From positions 155,959 through 219,958 of the forward strand of contig NZ_JH932301.1 of assembly GCF_000301055.1 (NCBI RefSeq): a stretch of 64,000 bases of DNA, given 5' to 3'. The stretch's first letter is position 1; each line of letters starts with the position of its first letter. Below are positions 33,002 to 41,770 of the stretch, piece by piece. The notes beneath the pieces were generated by a model that was not told the origin of the DNA, made no database searches, and saw nothing but the letters and a program-made list of their open reading frames with translations. The stretch comes from Falseniella ignava CCUG 37419. Its GTDB lineage: Bacteria; Bacillota; Bacilli; Lactobacillales; Aerococcaceae. A program made the translations under genes and the position numbers.

Positions 33002-33712
33002 ATGACAGATAAAGTAAAAGCGCCTTTTTTTGTTTTTAATCCAAAGTCATATCTTTATGGGGATACATTGCTAGAGATGGCAATTGAAGCGGATCAGTTA
33101 GCTGGAAAGCATCCTGAATGCACTTTTTTTGTAACCTGTCCATATTCAGACATACAAAATATTGCTAAGCATACTGAAAATATTATTGTGACTGCTCAGC
33201 ATTTGGATGGAATAAGTCCGGGTAGAGGAATGGGTAAAGTCTTGCCTGACTCCATCTATAATGCAGGAGCGAGAGCTACATTTTTAAATCACGCAGAGAA
33301 TCCATTATCTTTCTCAGAACTTGTCCAATCGATTAATAAGGCAGATGAATTGAATATCATTACGATTGTCTGTGCTGATTCTATAAAAGAAGCAAAGGCT
33401 ATAGCCACGTTAGAACCTGACATTATTCTATGTGAACCAACTGAGTTAATTGGAACAGGTCAAACAAGTGATAAAGAATATGTATTAACTACTAATAAGA
33501 TTGTGAAGGATATTAGTCCAAATATATTAGTGATGCAAGCAGCAGGTATCAGTAGTGCTCAAGATGTATATGATGTAATCAAGTTGGGTGCTGATGGAAC
33601 AGGATGCACTAGTGGCATTGTAAAAGCTCCAGATCCTAAAGCGATGTTGAAAGATATGTTTGAAGCAGCGATAAAAGCATACCAAGAGGGGGATTCAGAT
33701 GGCAGTATATAA
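33002..33712 (+). CDS. Triosephosphate-isomerase-like protein, archaeal type
   Basis: A 236-residue TIM barrel. Catalytic residues are in place: Lys15 (F-N-P-K-S-Y), His97 (L-N-H-A-E-N) and Glu145 (C-E-P-T-E-L-I-G-T-G). The N-H-A-E and E-P-T-E-L-I-G-T patterns resemble archaeal TIM and bacterial TIM-like sugar-phosphate isomerases (for example tetrulose-phosphate isomerases) more than housekeeping TpiA with its G-H-S-E-R-R. It is short. The start at 33002 follows AGGAGAGATG. It may isomerise a triose or tetrulose phosphate released by the aldolase. The last codons overlap the YjbQ gene. Confidence 0.8.
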   Translation: MTDKVKAPFFVFNPKSYLYGDTLLEMAIEADQLAGKHPECTFFVTCPYSDIQNIAKHTENIIVTAQHLDGISPGRGMGKVLPDSIYNAGARATFLNHAENPLSFSELVQSINKADELNIITIVCADSIKEAKAIATLEPDIILCEPTELIGTGQTSDKEYVLTTNKIVKDISPNILVMQAAGISSAQDVYDVIKLGADGTGCTSGIVKAPDPKAMLKDMFEAAIKAYQEGDSDGSI

Positions 33713-34220
33713 AAAAACAATAGAGTTAGATACAAAGGAAAAAATTGTAACCTATGTTGACGTGACACCCGAAATAAGAAAAGCCATTGAAGAGAGTGGT
33801 ATCGAAAATGGTATCTGTGCGGTGGTTACACCTCATACTACGTGTGCTGTATTCTTTGAAGAGTATGCCCATGATAAAAATGAAGATGGACTCGATACAT
33901 TGCAGCAAGATTTAAATAATGTTCTCTCGAAGATAATTCCTGCTCATGATTCTGCAGAAGTGTATAATTATCCGGGAGAGGAACATTATCAAGTCGTAGA
34001 AGCATGGGATAATGCCGCTGAATATTTACCGGGAGGTGATAGAAGAGCACTGTGGAATGGTGATGCGCATTTAAAATCAACCCTCATTGGAACCAGTGAG
34101 GTATTAAGTGTTGAAGACAATAAGTTGGCTGTAGGAAGTACAGGCTATGTCTACTTCGTTGACTTTGATGTGACAAGGGATAGAGTTCGAAAATGTTCAA
34201 TCACCATTATAGGAGAGTAA
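33699..34220 (+). CDS. YjbQ family protein (UPF0047)
   Basis: A 173-residue YjbQ/UPF0047 protein. Recognisable are G-I-C-A-V-V-T-P-H-T-T-C-A-V near residue 40 and a later H-L-K-S-T-L-I-G-T-S near 125, conserved histidine segments of the family. YjbQ has been linked to thiamine-phosphate-synthase-like activity, but its physiological role is unclear. The start overlaps the isomerase end and uses a GGGGG site. Its repeated occurrence inside a sugar PTS operon, as here, hints at a role in phospho-sugar chemistry. Confidence 0.82.
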   Translation: MAVYKKTIELDTKEKIVTYVDVTPEIRKAIEESGIENGICAVVTPHTTCAVFFEEYAHDKNEDGLDTLQQDLNNVLSKIIPAHDSAEVYNYPGEEHYQVVEAWDNAAEYLPGGDRRALWNGDAHLKSTLIGTSEVLSVEDNKLAVGSTGYVYFVDFDVTRDRVRKCSITIIGE

Positions 34221-34243
34221 TTAAATGAAGGAGAATTATATCG

Positions 34244-34696
34244 ATGAGTAATTTTAGTTTATTAAATAAAGATTTAATCTTTCTAAATAAGGAATTTGCA
34301 AATACAGATGAGCTTTTTGGATTTATTTCAGATAAAGGATTAGAGTTAGGGTTTTCGAAACCTTCGTTCGAAGACGCCCTCAAAACACGAGAACAAAACT
34401 TTCCTACAGGGCTAAAACTAAATGAATATAGTGTAGCAATACCTCATGCTGATGCTGAACACATAAAAGAAGAATTCATTTCACTCATTACCTTAAAGTC
34501 ACCGATAACTTTCAAATCTATGGAGGATCCGAAGCAATCGGTGGAAGTGAATTTGGTATTTGTTCTAGGGTTAATTAACCCTGACAATCAGCTTGAGACT
34601 TTACAAAGTGTTGTTGAATTAATGCAGAATACTGACAAAGTAAGAGCTTTGTTAGATGCACAATCGATTGAAAAGATTGAAGAGATTATCAAATAA
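34244..34696 (+). CDS. gatA: PTS EIIA component, galactitol/fructose type
   Basis: A 150-residue EIIA of the fructose/mannitol superfamily. The phosphorylated histidine is His68 in V-A-I-P-H-A-D. It is followed by the matching EIIC and EIIB genes, giving a complete GatABC-type transporter in the order A-C-B. The substrate may be galactitol or another polyol or ketose; no polyol-phosphate dehydrogenase lies beside it. Confidence 0.83.
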   Translation: MSNFSLLNKDLIFLNKEFANTDELFGFISDKGLELGFSKPSFEDALKTREQNFPTGLKLNEYSVAIPHADAEHIKEEFISLITLKSPITFKSMEDPKQSVEVNLVFVLGLINPDNQLETLQSVVELMQNTDKVRALLDAQSIEKIEEIIK

Positions 34697-34720
34697 AATT
34701 TTTAAAAGAAATGAGGTATT

Positions 34721-36052
34721 ATGATGTTTGATTTTGTTCAGAAGTTTATTGACTTAGGACCATCCATTGTCCTTCCAATATTAATTTTTATCTTTGCGTT
34801 AATCCTCGGAACAGCACCTCGTCGTGCTTTCAAAGCTGGTTTAACGGTAGGTGTTGGTTTTATCGGGCTTAATCTTGTAACAGGATTATTAGGAGATAGT
34901 ATCGGTCCAGCTGCTCAACAAATGGTTGAAAGATTTGGTCTTTCTCTAAACGTAGTCGATGTGGGTTGGCCAGCAGCATCCGCTATTTCATACGGTACCG
35001 TACTAGGAAGTTTAGCAATCCCAGTTGGTATTGGAGTTAATATTATTTTATTATTATTTGGTCTAACTAAGACACTGATGGTTGATATTTGGAACTTTTG
35101 GCATGCTGCGTTTGTGGCTTCATTAGTTTTTGCTGTAACAAATAATTTCTCACAAAGTCTTTATGCAATGGTTGCGTATTTAGTCATGATTTATTTATTA
35201 GGGGATCTTATTGCACCGACAATTGGAGAATTTTACCAATTCCCAAATATTACTTTCCCACACGGAACATCTGCGCCTGGATTCATTATTGCATTACCAC
35301 TTAACTGGTTATTTGATAGAATACCAGGCTTGAATAAAATTGAAGCAAGCCCAGAAACAATTCAAGAAAAATTCGGAATTTTTGGTGATACAACGGTTAT
35401 GGGCTTAATGATTGGTATTGTAATGGGGTTACTTGCAAACTATTCAATTGGCGATTCATTACAACTAGGTGTACAGCTTGCAGCGGTAATGGTGCTGTTA
35501 CCACGTATGGTTGCTTTATTAATGGAAGGTCTTGCACCCATTTCTGAATCAGCGAATGAGTTCGTACAGAAAAGATTCCCTGGTCGAGAGCTTAATATCG
35601 GGATGGACTCTGCATTATCTGTAGGTCATTCGGCAGTATTATCTAGTTCATTATTACTAGTGCCAATCACAATTCTTTTAGCATTTATCTTACCAGGAAA
35701 TAAAGTAATTCCATTTGGAGACTTAGCGACAATTCCATATGCTGTGTGTTTAATGGCAGCAGTATTTAAAGGGAATATTGTTCGAACTGTATTGGGTGGT
35801 ACTTTATATATGGCATCAATCCTATACATTACTTCTTGGGCAGCTCCGCTTGTAACAGCAGCAGCTAAAGCAGCAAACTTTGGTATGGGGAATAACGAAA
35901 GCATCACTGCGATGATCGAAGGTGGACTATGGCCAACATGGTTATTCATTACTGCCGCTAAAGTTAATGTATGGCTTATTATTACAATTGTATTAGTTGC
36001 TTCCTTAGCAGGACTATACTATGTAAATAAAGTGAAAACAAAAGCAAAATAA
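34721..36052 (+). CDS. gatC: PTS EIIC component, galactitol family
   Basis: A 443-residue membrane permease of the GatC family with about ten hydrophobic segments. The N-terminal L-G-T-A-P-R-R-A-F-K-A-G and central F-P-H-G-T-S-A-P-G motifs are typical. Two adjacent ATG codons (34721 and 34724) could start it. It forms the channel of the GatA/GatB phosphotransferase. Confidence 0.85.
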   Translation: MMFDFVQKFIDLGPSIVLPILIFIFALILGTAPRRAFKAGLTVGVGFIGLNLVTGLLGDSIGPAAQQMVERFGLSLNVVDVGWPAASAISYGTVLGSLAIPVGIGVNIILLLFGLTKTLMVDIWNFWHAAFVASLVFAVTNNFSQSLYAMVAYLVMIYLLGDLIAPTIGEFYQFPNITFPHGTSAPGFIIALPLNWLFDRIPGLNKIEASPETIQEKFGIFGDTTVMGLMIGIVMGLLANYSIGDSLQLGVQLAAVMVLLPRMVALLMEGLAPISESANEFVQKRFPGRELNIGMDSALSVGHSAVLSSSLLLVPITILLAFILPGNKVIPFGDLATIPYAVCLMAAVFKGNIVRTVLGGTLYMASILYITSWAAPLVTAAAKAANFGMGNNESITAMIEGGLWPTWLFITAAKVNVWLIITIVLVASLAGLYYVNKVKTKAK

Positions 36053-36082
36053 TAATATTGTAGTTAATTAGGAGGAAATTCA

Positions 36083-36367
36083 ATGAAAAAGTTACTAGTA
36101 ATGTGTGGCTCAGGAATTGCCACATCAACAGTCGTGATGAATAAAGTAAAAGATTGGCTAAAAGCTGAAGGGTTAGATAAAGAAGTCTCATTATTCCAAT
36201 CCAAAGTAGCAGAGGAAGCGAACCGTCTTGATGATTACGATGTCGTTATCTCTACAACAGCAGTACCAGACAATCTAAAAGATAAAGTAATTATGGCTGT
36301 TCCATTACTTACAGGTATTGGTGCAGATAAAGTATTTGAAGAAATCAAAGCAGAGTTAAGTAAATAA
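36083..36367 (+). CDS. gatB: PTS EIIB component, galactitol type
   Basis: A 94-residue EIIB. The phosphocysteine is Cys8 in V-M-C-G-S-G-I-A-T-S-T. The AGGAGGAAA site is strong. It is the last gene of the operon and is followed by a hairpin at 36387. Confidence 0.85.
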   Translation: MKKLLVMCGSGIATSTVVMNKVKDWLKAEGLDKEVSLFQSKVAEEANRLDDYDVVISTTAVPDNLKDKVIMAVPLLTGIGADKVFEEIKAELSK

Positions 36368-36386
36368 AAAACAATAATTAAAAGAA

Positions 36387-36417
36387 AGGGTTGATGAAAA
36401 AATCGTCAACCCTATTT
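36387..36417 (+). terminator. Probable terminator of the gat-type operon
   Basis: AGGGTTGA (36387-36394) pairs with TCAACCCT (36406-36413), followed by a short T-rich ATTTATT tail. Confidence 0.6.
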
Positions 36418-36524
36418 ATTATAGAATCAGTTATAAAAATTATGAAATGAAAATTGTGTTTACAAATGATAAAAATCTTCACCAACTTAATTATTAAAAA
36501 ATTGAAATTCGTAGAATATTAATA

Positions 36525-37274
36525 CTATTGGTAGATATTAATACCTTTACTTTTATATTTTTGAAATATTTCTTTGGACAAGTCATGTGTAAATATATTT
36601 AAGTTTCTGATATCAGAATCGATGATAAAATTACTGATAGTTTCAAATTTATCCGATGTAACAATTGAAAAAATAGATTCTGATCGTTCCATCATTAATC
36701 TTTTTATATTTGCTTCTTCAAATGTTGGTACAGAGGTGCCTAATGTAGAATCAACATGATAAATACCATTAATAAAAATATCAAAATTCATATTTCGAAT
36801 GATTTCAAAAGTCGAAGCCCCTACATTAATCATGGGTTTCTTATATAGCTTTCCACCGACCACGATAATTTCACTTGATTCTAATTTTGCTAACTCAGTA
36901 GCGATGGGAGGGCAGTTTGTAACAAAAGTAGCATTAAAATTTGGTGGGAGCAATTTTACTAGTTCTAAGTTACTAGTGCTTCCGTCAATTAATATTGTCT
37001 TGTGTTGTGATATATAAGGAAGAATTTTTTTGGAAATCAATCTTTTAACATGGGTGTTAACAGAGCATCTATATTCAAAGCTTGTTACAGCTGGACCAAT
37101 TCTAACAGCTCCTGACCTTATTCTTTTTAACATTTTTTGGTTTTCTAATTCTACTAAATCACGACGTACTGTATCTTCGCTAACATTTAATTTCGATGAT
37201 AAATCAATAATGTTAACTTTACCTTCTATACTAATCATTTCCACAATCGTCTGGTGTCTTTTTTCTTTATTCAT
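36525..37274 (-). CDS. DeoR-family transcriptional repressor
   Basis: A 249-residue DeoR/GlpR-type regulator. The N-terminal helix-turn-helix is visible as N-I-I-D-L-S-S-K-L-N-V-S-E-D-T-V-R-R-D-L near 20-40. The DeoR sensor domain follows (T-I-L-I-D-G-S-T-S-N, then V-V-G-G-K-L-Y). The start at 37274 gives the standard M-N-K-E-K-R-H-Q start; the longer upstream frame is not needed. It lies convergent to the gat-type operon and divergent from the hexulose-phosphate operon, and could control either. DeoR members usually sense phosphosugars. Confidence 0.85.
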   Translation of the reverse strand: MNKEKRHQTIVEMISIEGKVNIIDLSSKLNVSEDTVRRDLVELENQKMLKRIRSGAVRIGPAVTSFEYRCSVNTHVKRLISKKILPYISQHKTILIDGSTSNLELVKLLPPNFNATFVTNCPPIATELAKLESSEIIVVGGKLYKKPMINVGASTFEIIRNMNFDIFINGIYHVDSTLGTSVPTFEEANIKRLMMERSESIFSIVTSDKFETISNFIIDSDIRNLNIFTHDLSKEIFQKYKSKGINIYQ

Positions 37275-37381
37275 TGTCCTCACCTTGTTACTATTTATTT
37301 TTATGCCTACAATAGAATCATTTATTAGTACTTTTCTTGCATTAATTTGCAGAATATGTGCAAATAGGTGCAAAAAAAGTA

Positions 37382-37410
37382 TTGACCCTTTTATTGTTTG
37401 CGGTTACAAT
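37382..37410 (+). promoter_or_regulatory. Sigma-A promoter of the hexulose-phosphate operon
   Basis: TTGACC (37382-37387), a 17-bp spacer and TACAAT (37405-37410). The position, between the divergent DeoR gene and the first SIS-domain gene, makes it the likely main promoter of the long operon. Confidence 0.65.
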
Positions 37411-37491
37411 TGAATTATGACTTAATAATAAAGAAAAATCAAATTTATCTAAAAATAGCTATGAGATTTCAATATGGGGGGAAGAATTTTA

Positions 37492-38052
37492 ATGGGCGGA
37501 TTTGAAAACGCTTATACAACAGTTCTAGAAGAACTTAAAGCTACTTTTGAATCAATAAATGAGAGTGAAATAGAAGAATTAATAACAATCATTACAAACT
37601 CAGACCAAGTTTTTTTTGTAGGGGTAGGAAGAGTGCTATTATCTTTAAAATCAATAGCGAAAAGATGGTCACATTTAGGGATTAAATGTGTAGTTGTAGG
37701 AGACATAACAGAACCAGCTATCAAAAAAAATGATGTACTTATCGTTGGATCAGGGAGTGGTGAAAGTATAATCCCTCTCGAAATTGCGAAGAAAGCGAAA
37801 GACTTGCAAGCGGTAGTTGTTCATATAGGATCTAATGGGGAGAGTTCTATCTCCAAATTAAGTGATTTATTTGTTAGAATCCCCGTACAAACTAAATTGT
37901 ATTTAGACGACGAAATACCGTCATCACAACCAATGACAAGTCTATTTGAACAAATGTTATTGCTTCTGGGGGATGTCGTGGGATTAATGATTATTAAAGA
38001 AAAAAGTATTAATCTAGATTCTCTATGGGAATTTCATGCAAATTTAGAGTGA
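37492..38052 (+). CDS. 6-phospho-3-hexuloisomerase-like SIS protein
   Basis: A 186-residue single SIS-domain protein of the HxlB/PHI family. Typical segments are V-F-F-V-G-V-G-R near 42, G-D-I-T-E-P-A near 76, G-S-G-S-G-E-S near 88, and the terminal F-H-A-N-L-E. PHI interconverts D-arabino-3-hexulose 6-phosphate and fructose 6-phosphate. The start at 37492 follows GGGGGGAAG. A second paralogue is at 39445, next to the synthase. The two may act on different 3-hexulose phosphates or form a hetero-oligomer. Confidence 0.8.
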   Translation: MGGFENAYTTVLEELKATFESINESEIEELITIITNSDQVFFVGVGRVLLSLKSIAKRWSHLGIKCVVVGDITEPAIKKNDVLIVGSGSGESIIPLEIAKKAKDLQAVVVHIGSNGESSISKLSDLFVRIPVQTKLYLDDEIPSSQPMTSLFEQMLLLLGDVVGLMIIKEKSINLDSLWEFHANLE

Positions 38053-38123
38053 TATTTTTCGAATTAAGTAACTTAAAAATTATATTTAAACAATTAAAGA
38101 AACAGTACTAAAGAGGTGATTTA

Positions 38124-38798
38124 ATGAAATTGATACTTGATACAGCTGATATAAGAAAAATAGAGCGCTATTTGGAATATTTACCAGTATACGGAGTGAC
38201 AACAAATCCAAGCATAATCAAAAAATCAAATCCGAATTCATTTGAAACGAGCATGAAAAATATTAAATCGTTATTAAGCAAAGAACAGAGCTTGCATATA
38301 CAAACAGTTTCTTCAGATTTTAATGCTATCATTCGTGAGGCTGAATATATTATCGATAAAATAGGAAACGATACTTATATAAAGGTCCCAGTAACAATAG
38401 AAGGATTAAAAGCAATTAAATATTTGAAAGACAATAGTTTTAACGTTACGGCTACAGCAATATACAACGAAATACAAGCTCAGCTAGCCATTGGATATAA
38501 TGTGGATTTTTTAGCTCCATATGTGAATAGAATGTTAAATTTAGATACGGATCCCTTTCGAATAATTTCTAGGATCAACAGTACAATTGTAAGAGAAAAT
38601 AAAAGCACTGAAATTTTAGGCGCTAGCTTTAAAAATATTACTCAGGTGTTAAATGCATATCATGCGGGAGCGAATTACCTAACTGTGGGTGTGGATGTAG
38701 TTGATAAATTTCTAGATGATAAAAATATTAATTATGCTGTCGAAGCATTTGCCTCAGATTGGAAAGAGTATTATGGTAACCAAACTTTTGATTTTTAG
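38124..38798 (+). CDS. Fructose-6-phosphate aldolase / transaldolase-like protein
   Basis: A 224-residue small transaldolase-family protein. It opens L-I-L-D-T-A-D and G-V-T-T-N-P-S-I-I. The Schiff-base lysine is in Y-I-K-V-P-V near 87. FSA-type enzymes reversibly cleave F6P to dihydroxyacetone and glyceraldehyde 3-phosphate. It is distinct in sequence from the copy at 29964. It lies between the first PHI-like gene and the hexulose-phosphate synthase. Confidence 0.8.
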   Translation: MKLILDTADIRKIERYLEYLPVYGVTTNPSIIKKSNPNSFETSMKNIKSLLSKEQSLHIQTVSSDFNAIIREAEYIIDKIGNDTYIKVPVTIEGLKAIKYLKDNSFNVTATAIYNEIQAQLAIGYNVDFLAPYVNRMLNLDTDPFRIISRINSTIVRENKSTEILGASFKNITQVLNAYHAGANYLTVGVDVVDKFLDDKNINYAVEAFASDWKEYYGNQTFDF

Positions 38799-38810
38799 GA
38801 GGGGATAAAT

Positions 38811-39455
38811 ATGAAACTTCAGGTTGCAATAGATGATGTATCTTATGAAGAAGCTTTGGATATAGTAAGAGATCTCCATCCATATTTAGATATTATTGAA
38901 GTTGGGACACCTATGATAATAAAATATGGATTAAAACTAGTAAGTGAAATTAGAAAAAAACACCCAAACATAGAAATATTAGCGGATTGTAAAATTATGG
39001 ATGGTGGAGCTCTGGAGACAGAAATGTCACTCAAAGCTGGGGCTGACATAGTGACAGTTATGGGAATAACGGATGACTCAACTATAAAAGATTCAATCCA
39101 AGTGGCTCACAAGTTTGGCAAGAAGATTATGGTTGATATGCTTTGTGTAAACAATGTTAAGGTGAGAGCTACTGAGTTGGAAAGAATGGGAGCTGATATA
39201 CTGTCTATTCATACTGGTGTGGATCAGCAATCTTCAGGGAAAAACTCATTAAAAGGATTAATAGAATTAAAAGAAGTAATTTCTTCTTCAAAAGTCGCGG
39301 TAGCAGGAGGAATAAATTTAAAAACCTTGTCCGAATATAAAGTTTTATCTCCAGATATCATTATTGTAGGAGGGGGAATAATAAAAGCTAATGATAGGAT
39401 ATCAGAGTGTCAAAAAATTTATGAAAGTATAAAAGGTATTACAAATGAATACTGA
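38811..39455 (+). CDS. 3-hexulose-6-phosphate synthase (HPS/KGPDC family)
   Basis: A 214-residue barrel of the OMP-decarboxylase suprafamily. Diagnostic segments are I-I-E-V-G-T-P near 29, A-D-C-K-I-M-D-G-G near 61 with its metal/catalytic Asp and Lys, and H-T-G-V-D-Q-Q near 139. The last is more like HPS than keto-gulonate-phosphate decarboxylase. HPS joins formaldehyde and ribulose 5-phosphate, or runs in reverse to supply Ru5P. The gene overlaps a PHI-like gene, the classic RuMP pair. No formaldehyde-producing enzyme is visible, so the reverse direction or a novel aldol substrate should be considered. Confidence 0.8.
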   Translation: MKLQVAIDDVSYEEALDIVRDLHPYLDIIEVGTPMIIKYGLKLVSEIRKKHPNIEILADCKIMDGGALETEMSLKAGADIVTVMGITDDSTIKDSIQVAHKFGKKIMVDMLCVNNVKVRATELERMGADILSIHTGVDQQSSGKNSLKGLIELKEVISSSKVAVAGGINLKTLSEYKVLSPDIIIVGGGIIKANDRISECQKIYESIKGITNEY

Positions 39456-40002
39456 GAATAACTTTAAATTAATTATTGGAGAGATACAAGAGTATTTAGA
39501 ATTAATCAACTTTCAACAAATAGAAGAAATAGTTGATTATATAATGACTTCAGAAAAAATTTATATTGCTGGGGCAGGCCGGTCCGGAGTATTTTTAAAG
39601 GGTTTTGCAAATCGTCTAATGCACTTGGGAAAAAAAGTTTACTTTATTGGAGATATAACCACCCCTGCGGCAAAAGAGAATGATTTGTTATTAATAACAT
39701 CAGGTTCTGGATTAACTGAAACAATGGTAACTTTAGCTAAGAAAGCTAAGAAGTTAAAGGTTAATATTGCGTTGTTAACTATGAATGATGAGTCTGAACT
39801 AGCGAAAATTTCGAATGTTTTTGCTACGATACCTGGTAAAACACCGAGACTTGAAGGCCTGGGGTATAAATCAAGTCAGCCAATGGCAACTATTTTTGAG
39901 CAATTATCAGGTTTACTATATGATGCCATGATTTTAACATTAATGGATAAAATGGGAGTTTCTGAGAAAGAAATGTATAACAGACATGCTAATTTGGAGT
40001 GA
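39445..40002 (+). CDS. 6-phospho-3-hexuloisomerase (SIS domain)
   Basis: A 185-residue PHI-type protein. It has I-Y-I-A-G-A-G-R-S-G near 43, G-D-I-T-T-P-A near 73, S-G-S-G-L-T-E near 88 and the terminal R-H-A-N-L-E. A-G-A-G-R-S-G is the canonical PHI motif, which the paralogue at 37492 has altered. Its start lies inside the HPS gene, so the pair is translationally coupled. It should convert the HPS product to F6P or the reverse. Confidence 0.84.
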   Translation: MNTENNFKLIIGEIQEYLELINFQQIEEIVDYIMTSEKIYIAGAGRSGVFLKGFANRLMHLGKKVYFIGDITTPAAKENDLLLITSGSGLTETMVTLAKKAKKLKVNIALLTMNDESELAKISNVFATIPGKTPRLEGLGYKSSQPMATIFEQLSGLLYDAMILTLMDKMGVSEKEMYNRHANLE

Positions 40003-40016
40003 AAGGAGGATTAGAT

Positions 40017-40493
40017 ATGGGAGAAATTATTAAAGGAATTGATTTGAAAGTATATAGTCCATTAAAAGGTAAATTAATTATGCTTTCCGATGTTGATGAT
40101 GAAGTTTTTGCAACTAAGGCATTAGGAGATGGTGTAGCAATTATCCCAGAAATTGGAGAGGTATATGCACCTTTTAGTGGAAAAGTTGAATCGATTTTTA
40201 CAACAGGACATGCGATTAGTATTAAAAGTGAAACTGGAGCGGACTTATTGATTCACATAGGTGTCAACACTGTTGAATTAGATGGACAAGGTTTTGAATG
40301 CTTTGTAACTGAGGGAGATTTAATTGAAAAAGGTCAATTCTTGATTCGATTCGATATAGAATATATAAAAAGTAAAGGACTAGATACAGTTACTTCTCTT
40401 GTTGTTCCAAATCATACAAAGTTTAAGGAAATCGAATATGAAAAATCACAAAATGTAGAAGTGGGACAATTAATTATGAAAATAGAGTCATAA
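40017..40493 (+). CDS. PTS EIIA component, glucose (Crr) type
   Basis: A 158-residue EIIA-Glc domain. The phosphorylation site is the His in L-I-H-I-G-V-N-T near 77, with the second active-site His in G-H-A-I-S-I near 63. The start at 40017 follows AAAGGAGGATTAG. There is no cognate EIIBC in the operon. It may serve an EIIBC elsewhere, or act as a regulatory EIIA on the neighbouring ABC importer. Confidence 0.84.
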   Translation: MGEIIKGIDLKVYSPLKGKLIMLSDVDDEVFATKALGDGVAIIPEIGEVYAPFSGKVESIFTTGHAISIKSETGADLLIHIGVNTVELDGQGFECFVTEGDLIEKGQFLIRFDIEYIKSKGLDTVTSLVVPNHTKFKEIEYEKSQNVEVGQLIMKIES

Positions 40494-40639
40494 TCTGAAA
40501 TGATTGAGAATTATAACTAGACACCATTAGAGATGTTGCTAGGATAATGAGATCTTAATACATCTTAGATGAAGGGAGGAAAAATTTATTTTTTTGTTAG
40601 TATTAAAAAATTTTATAGATTAAATGGAGGAATAAAAAA

Positions 40640-41692
40640 ATGAAAAAAATAATGAAGTTTTTGGCGGTATTATTAATGGTATTTGGTCTAATGAGTCATA
40701 GTGCTGTAGCTCTTGCATCAGGTTTAGACTATGATCCAGCTACTTTTAAATCAGATAAAGACCGGTCTGAATGGACGATAGGTGTTGTAACTAAAGATAA
40801 TACATCAGCTTGGTTTATGCGTATGGAAGATGGTATTGAGCAATTTAGGAAAGATACGGGAATTAATGTTATTTCACGCGGGCCAGCTAGCCCAGATGCT
40901 GCTTCTCAGGTTCAAGTTATTGAAGACTTGATTGCACAGGGTGTTGATGCGTTGTTGGTTGTTCCACTTGACCCACAAGCCTTAGAATCAACATTAAAAA
41001 ATGCGCTTGATCAAGGAATTGTAGTAATTACACATGAAGCCTCAAATCAAGAAAATACATTATATGACGTTGAAGCATTTACATCAGATATGTTTGGTTC
41101 AACAATTATGGATGAGTTGGCTAATGCAATGGATAAAAAAGGCAAATATGCAATGATGGTAGGTTATACAACATCTACAACACATATGGAATATGCGAAT
41201 GCTCAGCATGAAAGACAAGAAGAGGAATATCCAGAGATGGAGCTTATTAATGGAGAAGTACCTAGTGCTGAGTCAGAAGAAAGTATTAATACAGCATACG
41301 AAAAAGCAAGAGAAATATTAAGTGTTAACCCAGATTTAAGAGGGTTTACTGGAGTTGCTTCAACTGACTGTCCGGGTATAGCAAATGCGGTTGAAGAATT
41401 AGGACTACAGGAACAAGTAGCAATTGTAGGAGTAGGTACTCCAAATGAATTCAGACCATATATTGAGAGTGGAACAATCAATAAGTTATTATTATGGGAT
41501 CCCGCGGATGCAGGTTATGCCATGCTACAAACAGCTGTCAAGGTGTTAAACGGTGAATTAATTGAGAATGAGTCAGATTTAGGTGTAACTGGCTATGAAA
41601 AGGTTGAAGTTTCAGAAAAAACAAACAGAATTATTATTGGTAATGCACCACTGATTATTGATTCAGAAAATATCGGAGATTACGATTTCTAA
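40640..41692 (+). CDS. Sugar ABC transporter substrate-binding protein (ribose/allose type)
   Basis: A 350-residue periplasmic-binding-protein-like domain 4 protein. The signal segment is at about residues 5-28, ending A-L-A-S without a lipobox cysteine. The mature part starts the sugar-binding domain W-T-I-G-V-V-T-K and has G-V-D-A-L-L-V-V-P near 113. It belongs to the RbsB/AlsB/RhaS class. It is followed by a terminator-like hairpin and then the ATPase and two permeases. The RpiB and AlsE-like genes downstream favour an allose/allulose or ribose-type ligand. Confidence 0.84.
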   Translation: MKKIMKFLAVLLMVFGLMSHSAVALASGLDYDPATFKSDKDRSEWTIGVVTKDNTSAWFMRMEDGIEQFRKDTGINVISRGPASPDAASQVQVIEDLIAQGVDALLVVPLDPQALESTLKNALDQGIVVITHEASNQENTLYDVEAFTSDMFGSTIMDELANAMDKKGKYAMMVGYTTSTTHMEYANAQHERQEEEYPEMELINGEVPSAESEESINTAYEKAREILSVNPDLRGFTGVASTDCPGIANAVEELGLQEQVAIVGVGTPNEFRPYIESGTINKLLLWDPADAGYAMLQTAVKVLNGELIENESDLGVTGYEKVEVSEKTNRIIIGNAPLIIDSENIGDYDF

Positions 41693-41707
41693 TACAGATT
41701 TTAGCAT

Positions 41708-41753
41708 GAAAGCGTCATATCGATTAAGGTCGAATCTATGACGCTTTCTTTTT
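41708..41753 (+). terminator. Intercistronic hairpin after the sugar-binding protein
   Basis: A 12-bp stem (GAAAGCGTCATA / TATGACGCTTTC) with a 17-nt loop is followed by TTTTT. It is the third case in this window of an attenuating hairpin placed directly after a binding-protein gene. Confidence 0.75.
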
Positions 41754-41770
41754 ATAGAAGAGGTGAGGAA

